From assembly GCA_018398765.1 (NCBI GenBank), contig JAHBMJ010000561.1, forward strand, positions 15,001 to 40,000: 25,000 nt of DNA, read 5' to 3'. The translations under genes were made by a program, and so were the position numbers. The stretch is from Chromera velia. Taxonomy: Eukaryota > Sar > Chromeraceae. The notes under the pieces are model-generated. The model saw nothing but the letters and a program-made list of their open reading frames with translations, searched no databases and was not told the DNA's origin. Shown here one piece after another: positions 1-10,288 of the stretch; positions within the stretch are counted from its first letter, which is position 1; the number at the start of each line of letters is the position of its first letter.

Positions 1-236
1 TCTTCCTCTATTGCCTCACTGCCTAAGTATCAAGTCTGTCTCCACCTTTTTTCTCCCTGCACTTTCCCTCTCCTGCTTCTTGCTTCTTGCCTTTTTGATT
101 TGTGCACACAATAAGAAGAATCAAAACAAGAAAAGTGAAGATCATAAAATACATGTACAAGACCATTAAGAAAGGGAAGAGAGAGAGGAAGGAAGGAAAG
201 AAAAAAGAAACCATGCACCTCGCTGTGTGCTTGCAG

Positions 237-569
237 CCTCTGGATGCCACCACACCGGTCCCTGTCCCCCCGATGCCGGTCCGAGGTGCGAGGTTGACGA
301 TGAAGTCCGACTCCGATTTGCGGCTGGAGGCGGGGGGAGTGGGCGCGCCTTCAAACATGATCACGACTCTCTCCTCCTCTCCAGGTCCCCCCAAAGCTCC
401 GTCTTCTATGTGGCCAGGTGTCTTGTCCTCTGCTGACACCGAGGGGGTGTTGGAGGACAGCGGGGAGTTGACAGCACGCAACAGACAGGCAGTGCCAAGG
501 ATCAAAGCACCCCCTCGTCCTGGGGCCGCCCTGAGAGGTTTGAAGCATTCAGAGAGCACACCTCTCTGA
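237..569 (+). CDS. possible 3'-terminal exon of an unrecognised gene (partial)
   Basis: An open frame ends at a TGA at 567-569. It is preceded at 222-236 by a sequence ending TGTGCTTGCAG, the same acceptor style as the well-supported introns elsewhere in the window. Reading from 237 in phase 0 gives about 110 residues rich in Pro, Ser and Gly, starting PLDATTPVPVPP and ending HSESTPL. No domain is recognised. Upstream 100-220 is purine-rich and would be intron. The stop is followed by AT-rich DNA, as for GPN3 at 24214. The opposite strand is also open across the same bases, so strand is uncertain. If real, the earlier exons lie left of the window. Confidence 0.35.
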   Translation, partial: PLDATTPVPVPPMPVRGARLTMKSDSDLRLEAGGVGAPSNMITTLSSSPGPPKAPSSMWPGVLSSADTEGVLEDSGELTARNRQAVPRIKAPPRPGAALRGLKHSESTPL

Positions 570-1340
570 TCGATGTATTTTTCGTTGTAATGGCCCGGTA
601 CATTCAAGTTGCCACTAGACCACTGGTTTTTTCTGCGTGTAAGAACACGGTGTTCTTCTTTCAAGAGTCCTACCAAGAGTCAGTTGTGATTGGTGACTAA
701 CACGTCCCGAGGATAGGCTCTGGTAGAATACTATGTAGAACAAGTCTATAACGTTAGCGTTTTTTCTTTGGTTTTGTATGTGAAATTGATGAACAACTTT
801 GAACTGAAGTATATATGAATCTAGATATCCCAAGATATGAATGAAACACTAAACGAAACACACAGCTATCAAATGTAGTTGGCCAAAGCCTAAGTGATAT
901 GCTCACAGGCTTTAACTGCATGCCTGAATTCAAATTCAATATTGTAGCGTCACATAATTTTTCCGATATATATAATTTTTTTGTATAGTCTTTCACATAT
1001 AATTCTAGATATAATTTTGATTAGGAGTTCACACACACCCAAAAAAGGATAACGCCAGGGCTAACACCCAAAAAAGAAAAGATTAGCTTTCAATCTACTT
1101 AGTTCTAGCCTCTAGAAAAGGCGTACCAAGATTTTTATCAATTTTTTTTTAGGCAGGTCTTAAAAGACAGGGCCCCTTAAAGGTACCTCAGGCTGTAGCA
1201 GGGTGCAGGGTGTCAGTCTTCCGTTCAGCCTAAGGTTATTACACAGAAGAAGGCTTAATTATTGAAGGACTACAGTTAAAGGTCCAATGAAGGAAACGAA
1301 AGAAAGTTCAAATTTAAAGAAGGAAACTAGGAAGGAAAAA
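570..1340. other. AT-rich non-coding spacer
   Basis: No coding frame is convincing here. The block is AT-rich, with CTAG-containing words and runs such as TATATATAATTTTTTT near 965-981. It resembles the blocks at 9492-10230 and 24214-25000 in composition and shares the word TTAGCGTT (753-760). It is probably 3' flank or intergenic DNA. Confidence 0.5.
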
Positions 1341-1510
1341 GGCTAGGAAAAAGGCAACCAGAAAACGACGGCCGGACGGAAAGAAGGAACTGTGAAGACT
1401 GTCCGCGAAGACAGGAAGAAAAGAAAAATCGAAGACAGGAAGAAAGAAAAGACGGAACTAAGAGAAATAGAAAGGAAGCCAAAGAAGACAGAAAAAGAGA
1501 AAGAAATAAC

Positions 1511-1711
1511 GGAGGAAGAAGAAGGAAAGAAAGAAAGAAAGAAAGAAAGGAAGGAAGGAAGGAAGGAAAGGAGGAAAGAAAGAAAGAAAGAAAGAAAGAA
1601 AAAAAAAAAGAAAGAAAAAAAGAAAGAAAGATAGAAAGAAAGAAAGAAAGAAAGAAAAGAAAGATGAATGAATGAATGAATCAATGAATGAATGAATAAA
1701 TGAATGAATGA
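1511..1711. repeat. polypurine GAAA/GGAA microsatellite passing into (TGAA)n
   Basis: The + strand is an uninterrupted purine run from 1511 to 1631 made of GAAA and GGAA units. After one T it continues to about 1663, where it becomes (TGAA)n to about 1711. The surrounding 1310-1850 is also strongly purine-biased. Open frames here (Lys/Glu-rich on +, Ser/Phe-rich on -) are artefacts of the repeat. Confidence 0.9.
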
Positions 1712-2470
1712 AGAGAGAGAAAGGAAGAACGAAGAAAAGCGGGAAGCAAAGAAAGAACCTTCAATATATGAAGCGAAGGCTGGGAGAGAGAATTGCATCA
1801 GAAGACATGGAGAAAAGGAGGAGGGGGGGGAGGGAGGAACGGAGGGAGTGCTCAAAGTTCATGATGGAAGGGATAAGATGGATGGACGGTTGAATGAACA
1901 GATGGATTGGTAGGTGCTGGCTGGCTGACTGGCTGCGTAGGTGGGAATGGATTTGCATGGGGTGAGACGAAAAACACAAGGGCACACAGCACTTTGAAGC
2001 AGGCCTGAAGTAGTTCCCGGAGCCGGATGCAAAAAAAAAGAGACGTATATCCAGGACATGCAGTAAGAAGCAGATGCATGTATGATAATAAATGTAGATA
2101 AATGGTGCACCCAGGCTCGACCAAAGGTGTGTACCCCCCGAATCAAGCAACTTCGGTGCGTTGGGATATTCCTTCAGATGCGATTGTCGTTGTACACATG
2201 CAGCTAATCCATTAACCGGTTCACCCTCTAAAAAGAGTTTTCTGTGCTTCAGAACTCCGGGCCCCTGACCCAAAGCCAACCCCCCAGCGGATCACGATGC
2301 TATCCCCCCCGCCCCCCCCCTGCCGCCCGACATGACTCATTCGGGACGTGCAGGACCTCACGTTCAATCTCTAGAACCAACGAACGCTGATAGCTGGAAA
2401 CCCGTTGGATCTTCAAATACCACGAGACGGCGATATTCTTACAAAAGTTGTTCTTTCAAACCCCAGAGCT
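1712..2470. other. non-coding spacer 3' of SUMO
   Basis: I see no gene. The left part continues the purine bias. A cytosine-rich run lies at about 2305-2325. The rest is unremarkable flank downstream of the minus-strand SUMO stop codon at 2471-2473. Confidence 0.5.
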
Positions 2471-2731
2471 TCACCTTGCTTCGGCACCGCCCTCTTGCAT
2501 GACCACGCAATCGATAGTGTCACCGTCATCGAGACCTATCTCTCCCGCAGTGGCACTCCTATCCAGCTGCTCGCCGTCAAACAAAAAGCGCACGGTATCT
2601 ATGGGTTGATTGGTTTTTTGGCAATAAGCTCCCATGAGCTTGTCCAGCCGGGTGGTCGGCTTAATCCGGAAATGCACCGTCTGCCCGTTCTGGGCCTTTA
2701 CGAGAAGGGTGATTTGTTCTTTTTCCGCCAT
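2471..2731 (-). CDS. SUMO: small ubiquitin-like modifier (SUMO/Smt3)
   Basis: The gene encodes an 86-residue SUMO precursor. SUMO is conjugated to lysines of target proteins through the E1/Ubc9 pathway, mostly in the nucleus. The beta-grasp fold is complete: ITLLVKAQNGQ at about 7-17, then FRIKPTTRLDKLMGAYC, the FLFDGEQL strand-turn (the FLFDG signature is typical of SUMO), and DDGDTIDCVVMQEGG. The mature Gly-Gly end is residues 81-82, followed by a four-residue tail AEAR that a SENP/Ulp protease would remove. No consensus psi-K-x-E site is visible in the short N-terminus, so SUMO-chain formation by that route is not evident. I chose the ATG at 2731-2729; the open frame before it lacks an ATG and contains TTTGTCCTTCAG directly upstream, which could be the acceptor of a 5'-UTR intron. 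The CDS itself has no intron, unlike its neighbours. It is divergent from the kinase at 3540. Confidence 0.95.
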   Translation of the reverse strand: MAEKEQITLLVKAQNGQTVHFRIKPTTRLDKLMGAYCQKTNQPIDTVRFLFDGEQLDRSATAGEIGLDDGDTIDCVVMQEGGAEAR

Positions 2732-3539
2732 CCTGAAGGACAAACGAGGAGAGAGTGGAGGACAAATCAGGAGAGAAAAGGAGACGGTGACGCCCTCGAA
2801 CGTAAAATTTCGGGGAAAGCGAGACTCTTCCAGATCTTTGGCCAGATTCTGACACCTGTGACTGAAATGCCCTCACTTGTGAATGTGGTTGCGAACCGCT
2901 ACATGAAATGTGGACTGTACTGTGACTACTGTCTCTCGAATGGACTCAATTTCAGTCTGGTCGATCACTAATTAAAATCGCGAATCATTGCGGGCCCCGG
3001 AAAGTTCTTTTTTCACTTGGCCCGGAAAGCGTAGCTGTGAGGGGCACTTACAAATTAAGAGTTGAGCGCGTATGTCGACGCGAATCTACGATTGAAAAAT
3101 CTGACGCACGCATTGCCACGCAAATGCATGCATGTCCCGGAAATAGAGCTGAGCGGGCCTTAAAATAGCTTAAAGCATGCAACGGCCGGGCCGGCGGGGC
3201 CGCGGGTGGCGGGCCGGCGGGCCGGCGGGTGAAAACAAAGTTAATTTCGCTATAATTTCGCTTTCCGGGCCATTCGCACGGAGTGCTTCAGATTCCGGGA
3301 CAGCATGCAATGGGCCCGGCCGGCCGAGGCGCGAGCCGGGCAGACTGACTGACACACGACGATGACGCTGAGTGTTTGTTTTTTAGATCGAGGTGTCTGG
3401 AGATGTCTGGAGCTCAACTGATGAGATATCAGAGGTGATGTGAAGTGTCATATACTTCTGAACGTAGCGTGAAGAGAGGTCTTGTAGGGCGACAGAAAGA
3501 GCAGTTTTGATTCGTCGACTGACAACGCTCTTCGGGTAG
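2732..3539. promoter_or_regulatory. divergent promoter region between SUMO and the kinase
   Basis: These 808 bases separate two divergent start codons. Five copies of a CCCGGAAW/WTTCCGGG-type motif lie in about 300 bases: about 2996-3003, 3021-3028 and 3136-3143 in one orientation, and 3262-3269 and 3292-3299 in the other. A GGCCGGCG-rich block sits at about 3183-3232. Promoter function is inferred from position and motif clustering; no transcription start can be assigned. Confidence 0.5.
3183..3232. repeat. GGCCGGCG-rich low-complexity block
   Basis: About 50 bases of near-pure G/C contain several overlapping GCCGGCGG and GGGCCGGC units. The block lies inside the SUMO/kinase divergent promoter, next to moderately AT-rich sequence such as TTAATTTCGCTATAATTTCG. 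Confidence 0.8.
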
Positions 3540-6500
3540 ATGTGGAAGGCAGCCGGTCTACCTCACTACTCCGAGAATGACCTTGGCATCTCCGAAGCTG
3601 CTGGTGAAGACAGTGCCTGTCGGCCTATCTTGCTCGGACGCCTTGGTCGTACTCAGGTAGCAGTGAAACTTTTCTCGAACTATGCGGCTTACACCAGAGA
3701 ACTGTACTTCCATCGACAGATCAGACACCCCAATGTGCTTCTTCTCATTGGAACAGCACGAGTTCGGGGCATGCGAGCCCTCGTGTTTGAGAGACTGGTC
3801 GACAACCTCTGTCACAGTGTCGCTAGACGCGGACTACCAACGAGCGTTCTGGTCAGGAAACTGGAGGAAGTTGCCGCAGCGCTCGAGTATCTCCACCTCC
3901 ACGAGATCGTGCACGGAGACGTGAAGAGCCAAAACATCCTTGCGGATGCCAATAGCTCGGCAAAGCTCTCTGATTTCGGTTTCTCGATTGAACTGAAAGA
4001 AGAGTCGCTGTTCCTTCAAATGCCTTCTCCGAGTGGGACGAGGGGATACATTTGTCCCTTCTTCCTCTTGACAGGAAAGGCCAACAAGTCGATGGACGTC
4101 TACTCCTTTGGCGCAACGATTGAGGAGTTTGTGTTCGACCAGGAACCACTCAGCGATGTCGGTGATGGCTTTTTTGAACCCAGAAACCTTGGGAATGAAA
4201 TTGCCGTGTTGGGTGAAGAGGGGGCTGTGCAAGAGGCTGTTGAGCTCGGCTGGCACTCTGAAACTGCGAGGCGTCTTTTGGATCTTGCAAGGAGGTAAGC
4301 ATGTCGGTATCATCCTTTTTTGTTTGCTGTTCAATCTTGCAAGCGGCTCAAGAATGAGACGAAGAAGCAAGAATGCACTTCAGGCGAAGATTAAGTTCCC
4401 CGTGTCTTCTTGCTGATCGGATTCCCATGTCGGTATCATCCTTTTTTGTTTGCTGTTCAATCTTGCAAGCGGCTCAAGAATGAGACGAAGAAGCAAGAAT
4501 GCACTTCAGGCGAAGCTTAAGTTCCCCGTGTCTTCTTGCTGATCGGATTCCCATTCGTTCTTTCCTGACAGGAACTCTCTTGTTGTCCTCCCCCTTCCTT
4601 GGTGAGGGAAGTGTGTTCTCTTCCACCCGAAACAGGTTGTTGGAGTATTCGTATCTGAGTTTCGGGCTGGTTCTTGCTTGACTTCCATCTTTCCATCCCG
4701 CCTTCCTGCCTGTTAATTCTCTGTATGTGAATGCAGGTGCAAGGCTCCGAGGATAGCAGAGCGGCCCTCGATTTCAGAAGTGGTCTGGGAGATCCAGAAG
4801 ATTGGGGAGATGAAGACGGAGTCCCTCCCTCTTCACCTCCCCCTGGCTCGGCACAGGTCGGCGGCCTCCTCCACGCTCTCGGACCTCTCAGAGCGCATGC
4901 GTCGGAATTCGATGATGCCGTCGCAGCAGTCGTGGGAGGTGAGAACGAACCCTGTAGCAGGGTCGGTGAGGGGAAGTGAGGGCACGGCTTCTCCCTCTCC
5001 ATGTGCAGCAGCAGGAGGGAGGGGGAGGGGGGGGAGCCTAGGTGTAGAGAGCAGCCCGGGTCTTGCCCCCTTTTCCGAAGAGGGAGGGGGAAGGGAGCGG
5101 ATGGCAGGAACGACCACTCGGAGCACACCCCCTCGAGAGGCACCCAGCCTCTCGAATCCGTTCTCTCCCGGCAGCTTCCACAGTCAAGCACCACTGGGGT
5201 TCATCCCAGCAGCAGCAGCAGCAGGTGGCGAGGCTAGCTGCAGTCCCCTGGAGGTTCCCCGGGGTGGCTGGGCTGAGTTTTCCCTTCCCCCGACGATCAA
5301 ACACGGGGCATCGTTCTCCCCCCAGCAGCAGCTGTTGTTGGCGAACCCTTTCCGCCCGGGGGGGGCCATGTCGGGGCCTGGACTGGCCTCCGAGAGTGTG
5401 GCCCCCGCATTCACACTTCGACTTTCGCATCCCTTGCTTGAAGCTGCTGTGAGGGAGATGGTGGTGAGTGGGGAGAGAGAAAAGATGGAGGCAGAAGAGC
5501 TCCTCACCGTCTTCGGACCCTCGTTAGAATTTTTGGGGTTCTGGAGCGGGGCGTTCAGAGAAAATGCAGAGTTTTTGAAAGGGGCGGGGTATGTGCAGAC
5601 AGAGAAGAGGCCGGTGCACCGAGAATGTGATGCTGCGATCCGATTTCAATCAGACCCTCTTGAGGTCGGGGGGTCAAGTCGCTACCTCAGCAGTTGCCTG
5701 TTGCCCCCCCTCCGTTCAGCTGCAGTGGGAAGCCTAGTGAAAGATGAGGGGGGGGAGAAGAAGGGGCGGTTGAATCGTGTGGGTGCGATGGAACTGTTGA
5801 ATGCTATTGAGGAGGTAGAGAGATCTCTCTCGGTCTGCAGGGTAGTGTGCCTCCCTCCCGTTCAACTGTCGAGAGAGCGAGTTGACGCCTCGCTCTGTGC
5901 GACTGCTGAGGTGACCCCCTACCCCTCGTTTTCCTCTTCCTCTTCCTCCTTCGAGTGTTTGTCTTCTTCGTCTCCGCCCCCGGCAGGGTGTCAGGAGAGA
6001 GGGCAGAAGGAAAGAGAGGGAGCTGAGCCTTGTCCTCCCAAGTCGAGCGTTCACTTTGCCCCCTTTCTAAGTGTGATGGGTCCTCTAAGTTCTGTTCTTC
6101 TGAAAAGGAGGAAGGGGGGCGGGAGGGTCGTCACTGAGGCAGACGACCTAGTCCCCCTCTACAGGGGGGACTCCCTCACTCTCCTCAGCAGTAGACAAGA
6201 ACAGGGAGAGGGAGGAGGGGAAGGGGAGCAAGAACATTCTGGGGGATCTCTCTGGGATCTCCGGCCACTCTGTCAGTCCCCTCAGCAGTCTCGACTTTCC
6301 TCTTCCTCCTCCTCCTCGAATGTCTTCACGTATGTGCTTGAGACCAGCGTGATGCTAGAGCCCCATCGAACCGTTGTAGATCAGCAGGAGGTGGGAGAGA
6401 CGGAGACGGCGGAGACGGCGTCTCTGGGCGCCTCGATGGCGGCGGTGCCCTTGACGGAGTTGGGAGGGATTCCCTCGAGCACATTTGTACAGGTAGATGA

Positions 6501-6546
6501 TCCCCCCGCGCCGCCCCATGGGCTAGGGTGTCGGTGGTTGTTTTGA
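3540..6546 (+). CDS. TKL-like non-RD protein kinase with long disordered tail
   Basis: Two exons, 3540-4294 and 4737-6546, join in phase (AG|GTAAGC donor, ATGCAG acceptor) to give about 854 residues. The kinase domain covers about residues 28-280. It has VAVK (Lys43), the alpha-C Glu (Glu54), the catalytic loop HGDVKSQNIL (125-134, with Gly where RD kinases have Arg), SDFG (144-147), MDVYSFG (185-191) and, after the splice, CKAPRIAERPS with the conserved Arg261. Splicing is what completes subdomain XI: exon 1 alone stops at LDLARR. The glycine loop is poor in glycine, and the APE motif is replaced by CPF (172-174), yet the catalytic Lys, Asp and Asn are kept, so activity is plausible. The tail (about 280-854) is rich in Ser, Glu and Gly with homopolymer tracts; no domain is recognised. 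An in-frame TAG at 3537-3539 precedes the ATG. A further small intron near 4939 (GAG|GTGAGA) cannot be excluded. TKL-like assignment rests on the HGD-x-K-S-x-N loop style and is less sure than the kinase call. Confidence 0.88.
4300..4551. repeat. 126-bp tandem duplication inside the kinase intron
   Basis: Positions 4300-4425 and 4426-4551 are direct copies that I find to differ at one base (A at 4390, C at 4516). The first copy begins five bases after the splice donor. The unit has stop codons in the frames I checked, so it is not an exon duplication. Confidence 0.95.
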
Positions 6547-7601
6547 GGGGTGGGTGAAAAATTTTTGCATACATGAATGGTCAAGAATTCGAGGAACGTT
6601 CCAGGCTTGGTGATTACCTTGAGAAGAAAGGTGCGAGACGTGATGGCTGACCGTTCTGGGGCAGTGTCAGGGGTGCTGGCTGCTTTGAGAGCAGTGTCAT
6701 TCATGGGCACACGCACTTTGTCTGCATGGCAAGTCTCTGCATTCATGAGCCAGAGTATGGGTCAACTTTCTTCACAGCCAAAAGGGTGAAATTTCAAACT
6801 CGCTCAAGCCAGCAGAGAGTACAGGGTATGGGGGAAAGAAGGGAGGAGGGGTGGGGAGAAAAATCTCGGACCGATGCAAAAATTCAGGCAAGGTAATCAG
6901 CGCAGGGACCTGACTGGCAGACAGCAAAGAATGGGTTCATGGGTGTGACTTTGAAGGAACCACGTGCTGCATGTGCACCTTTTGTGTGAGCATGACTTCA
7001 CAGCCGCACTTTCCCTTTTTCTCTTTCTCCTTCCACCTTAGAGCTGCATTACTTTCTTTCGTTCAGACGTTCGGTTCGCTCCGTACGTTTTTCTCCAGTC
7101 GGAAAGGCAAAGAACAAGAGACAGAACAGATCTGAGGAGTTGCTGTAGACAGAGTGTGTGTGTGTGGGTTGCTTGGCTCTGCTGTGGCCTTCTCGATCTC
7201 TCTGTTTGTCCTCCGAACAAAAAGTACAGACTTACTTTGCTGTCGCGATTCTTGCGGCTGAAGCGACGCCAAGTTCGTACACTCGCTTTCAAATGTGCAA
7301 AGTGTTGCGTGTCCGGTATGCATTTTCTTATAAAGGGTCGTCTCTCAAAATGCGAACGATGCGAAGCGCAAGCAAAGAAAAACGCTGCTGGCGTGTCCGG
7401 AAAGGCCTTTTCGCTTTAGTCTCTCATTCACGTCTTTTTAGTCAAGTGGAGCCGTTTGTGTGCACACTGTGAATTTTCCACAAAATGTCTCTTCCATTCT
7501 TTCGTGCTTCTTGCCTTGTGTGTGTGTGCAATTCGCTGCTGCTGGAAGATTGTGAATTCAGAATGAAAGTGAGGATTTTTCTTTTATGCGTATGTGTGGC
7601 T

Positions 7602-7640
7602 TGTGAGTGAGTGAGTGAGTGTGTGTGTGAATGTGTGTGT
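7602..7640. repeat. (GTGA)n/(GT)n microsatellite
   Basis: Four GTGA units pass into a GT-rich tract, in non-coding DNA. Similar GT stretches occur at about 7157-7168 and 7518-7528. Confidence 0.85.
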
Positions 7641-8716
7641 CTCAACCGTGCGCACAGGTCATTGTGTGTGGTGTGTGAGCGCAAGCGTGAGAATTCAATC
7701 GACAGTCTTGGTGGTCTGGTTGCATGCCCGCCTTCATGGTTGTCATTGTTTTCTAGGCTGTCGAGAAGAGAACGGCTTGTCGGAATGCAGGCAAGCCCGT
7801 TTCGCAGCAGTATGTTGAAGGCTGGTGTCCTTCATGTGTGTGGGATCATGCAGGCAGGCAGACTTGGGGAAGTTCCGCACTTCTCTCTCTCTCTCCTTCA
7901 TTCTTTCTTTTGTCCTGTTTTTTTATTTTGTCCCTTGACCTTGGGTTTTGGTCTCCCGGAAGGGTTGTTTTTTCTTTCCCTGACTTTCCCCCATCTCTTT
8001 TGTTCGTTAATTCATTCCGTTAATTAAATTCGTCACTTGTTGTTTTGCTTGAAGAGATAAGAGGTAAGGGGGGCGTTGCCAGAAAGAACCCCCCCCCCTT
8101 ACTCGATGAACGTGCCCTCTGAGATGTTTTTTTCGGTTTCATTTCGTTTGGTTTCACTTCAAGGAGATCGAAGGGGAGCTGTAAAGGGAATATAAGTTGA
8201 TGATGGATTCACTCACAGGGGTTCTGAAGGAGGCAGAGGCCGCTACCTGTGTTGGGCAGCACTCACTGTATGTCAGACAAAAGGGCCTCCCTTCGTCTCC
8301 CATTTCTCCCTTCTGGTTCCTCTTATGCTTTGTTTTTTCTTTCCTCAATCGCTTTTTGTGTGTGTGAATTTTGGGTGTAATGGATCGATCCATGATGCAT
8401 CAGGCAGGCAGGTGATGGAGCTGGAGAGGGAAAGGGAATTCCGCATGCATGCGTGCGTGCATGGAGAATTCAATTGGATTTCAGACGCTCACATAATTTT
8501 CAAATCGAAAGAAATGCTTTTAATTTTTTGTGCTTCTCTCCGCAAAGACAGTGAGGGAGGGAGGGAATGCCCTTTGGGTGAAGGCATCGAAGAAAGCAGA
8601 AAGAGAGACTGACACAGTCGAAGCAGAAAGGAAGAAAGAAAGAGACTCGTGGGTGGGGGCCTCGATCCTGCGTCTCCTTCTCTTCTCTCTCTGATGATCT
8701 GCTTTCGTTCATTTAT

Positions 8717-8835
8717 TTTCTTTCTTTCTTTCTTTCTTTCAGACAGACGCCCCCTCTGTCTGTCCGTTCGACTGGTTTCTGTTCTATCTTTTCTTTTCGT
8801 CCGTTGCTGCCGTGAATTCATTCATTCATTCATTC
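8717..8835. repeat. paired (TTTC)n and (TTCA)n microsatellites
   Basis: A (TTTC)n tract ends at about 8740, running straight into CAGACAGAC. A (TTCA)n tract occupies about 8817-8835 and is followed by CAGACAGACA. Both lie in non-coding DNA. Confidence 0.85.
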
Positions 8836-9491
8836 GCATACAGACAGACAAGTGCGGTTGTCCACTGACAGAAGAAGGATCCGTCAGACAGGCAGGCGGG
8901 CAGACAGGCGCCCGGGTTGCTTCCTTCCAAAGAGAGGAAAGTGATCAAAGGGGCGCCCTCTACTTGTGCATGCATATGTGTTCTTTTCTGTTTTCCTTCT
9001 TTTTCTGAATTTGATCCATCCGTTTCTCTCCCCGCTTCCTGAATTCATGCAAGGCGGGGTTTCGGTTTTCGCTGTTTGGTTGCGTTGGCTGGCCGGTTTC
9101 TACTTTAGAGGGGAGGTGGTAGAGAGGTTACATCTCAGATAAGTTGAAAGGTCAAGGGCACAACCAGGGTTCCTGCTGGTCAGTACTACTCACTCACCTT
9201 GACCTGGCCAACAGAGTGTTTTCGTTGGGTCTCAATTTGCGTCACTCACACAGACGATGGAAAGGGGGGATTGATAAAGGCTTTTCTTCACTTTATTTCA
9301 ACCGCGGTATGAATTCCATTCCGTCAACCCGATTTTTCTGGAAGGAGAATTCCTGGAGGGGGGAACGGAACCTAATCTGTTCAGCTCGCATGCACATGAC
9401 AGCTGCTCAGACCGCATGTCTTTGCGTAGTGGATCTTTGTGGAGGAACTCGCGTTGGCACCAAGCAAGCAGCGCCAGATGACCTGCTCTGA

Positions 9492-10230
9492 TCGATGCTG
9501 GAGCAATAGATTTTTTCGGACCTGCTGTATTGCAATGCATAGTTGCAAAAACATGCTGATGTGATTTTAACACTGATTTATAAAAATTCTGGGAGAGAAG
9601 TATTAGTACAATCATATTACAATGCTATAGGAGTCTCCGAGTCAGTACAGATTCATTGCAGAATTCATTGATTTTTAATCGTAAAACTAAGCTTAGAACC
9701 TTACCGGGCCTAGAACTACTAAGCTATAACTAAAACAATTTTAGCGTTGAACAGTTGAATTTCAACTTACTAGCGCAGAGACAGGCCGCTCAACACTAGC
9801 CTAGACTTAGCATTAAAATGTGTAAAACAGCTAGGCCGGGTTACAAACTTTAGTACTTAGGAAGTCATGGTCAACGTAGTTTTTGAATGTACTAGTCTGA
9901 CAAGTATACTGTATACTAGCATAACTACAATTAGTTAGTTTCCAATTGTTGAGATTTTAACTTAACTTCAGACCTAGCTTCAGACTAGACTTCAGATTTC
10001 CTTTTTATTTCTTTTTAGTACAATCAAATTCCTGTTAGCGTTGAATAATCTAGTGAATAATTTACTTGAATTGAATTCAATTGGCGTTATCCTAAATCAT
10101 GCAGTTCTACTTCTTACTTAGTAGACTTCTTGGGGGGAATGGACTGGCAATCTATGCCATGTGCCATGCCAGTGTGTGTGAGTGTATGTCATTCAAAGTT
10201 GTAGTATGATATAGATGGCCGCGCGGAGTG
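9492..10230. other. AT-rich block 3' of the scaffold gene
   Basis: This non-coding block is AT-rich with many CTAG, ACTAGT and CTAGACTT-like words. TTAGCGTT occurs at about 9741 and 10035. It matches the character of the blocks after 569 and after the GPN3 stop. It lies just beyond the 3' end of the minus-strand scaffold gene (stop at 10289-10291). Confidence 0.5.
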
Positions 10231-10288
10231 TTGGTATAATTGATGCTAGGGAGTTTCTGACTGGCAGTGACTGCTCTAGTGCACTTGG

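Larger units (their letters stand above)
6547..9491. other. gene-poor spacer between convergent genes
   Basis: I recognise no protein or RNA gene. Open frames here are short and lack domain signatures. The region holds GTGA/GT repeats (about 7602-7640), (TTTC)n (about 8717-8740), (TTCA)n (about 8817-8835) and CAGACAGA words. It also holds eight of the ten GAATTC sites that cluster between 7554 and 10078. A plus-strand frame ending in TGA at 9489-9491 is followed by AT-rich DNA and could be the last exon of an unseen gene, but there is no supporting homology. Part may be 3' UTR of the kinase gene. Confidence 0.5.

Noticed and set aside
23..676. 217-residue minus-strand frame ending in a hydrophobic segment
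   Set aside because: The apparent membrane segment comes from pyrimidine-rich DNA. The plus-strand exon model with a phase-0 TGCAG acceptor fits slightly better, though strand is unsettled.
1343..1855. Ser/Phe/Leu-rich 170-residue frame on the minus strand and Lys/Glu-rich frame on the plus strand
   Set aside because: Both are translations of the GAAA/GGAA/TGAA microsatellites and have no independent coding signal.
2405..2971. 188-residue plus-strand frame
   Set aside because: It is antisense to the SUMO gene, which has unmistakable family similarity on the other strand.
6381..6746. Minus-strand frame with a CTCAAG|GTAATC donor and ATGCAG acceptor
   Set aside because: An isolated exon-like segment of about 130 bases with unremarkable composition and no partner exons; it overlaps the kinase 3' end in part.
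7220..7419. Small plus-strand frame with CAKC and CERC, a possible zinc ribbon
   Set aside because: Only about 65 residues, no ATG start, no recognised family, and located in repeat-rich non-coding DNA. Four cysteines can occur by chance.
9144..9491. 115-residue plus-strand frame ending just before AT-rich DNA
   Set aside because: The stop-then-AT-rich pattern resembles a gene end, and CTCTGATCGATG is shared with the stop at 569, but no domain or convincing upstream exon supports it.
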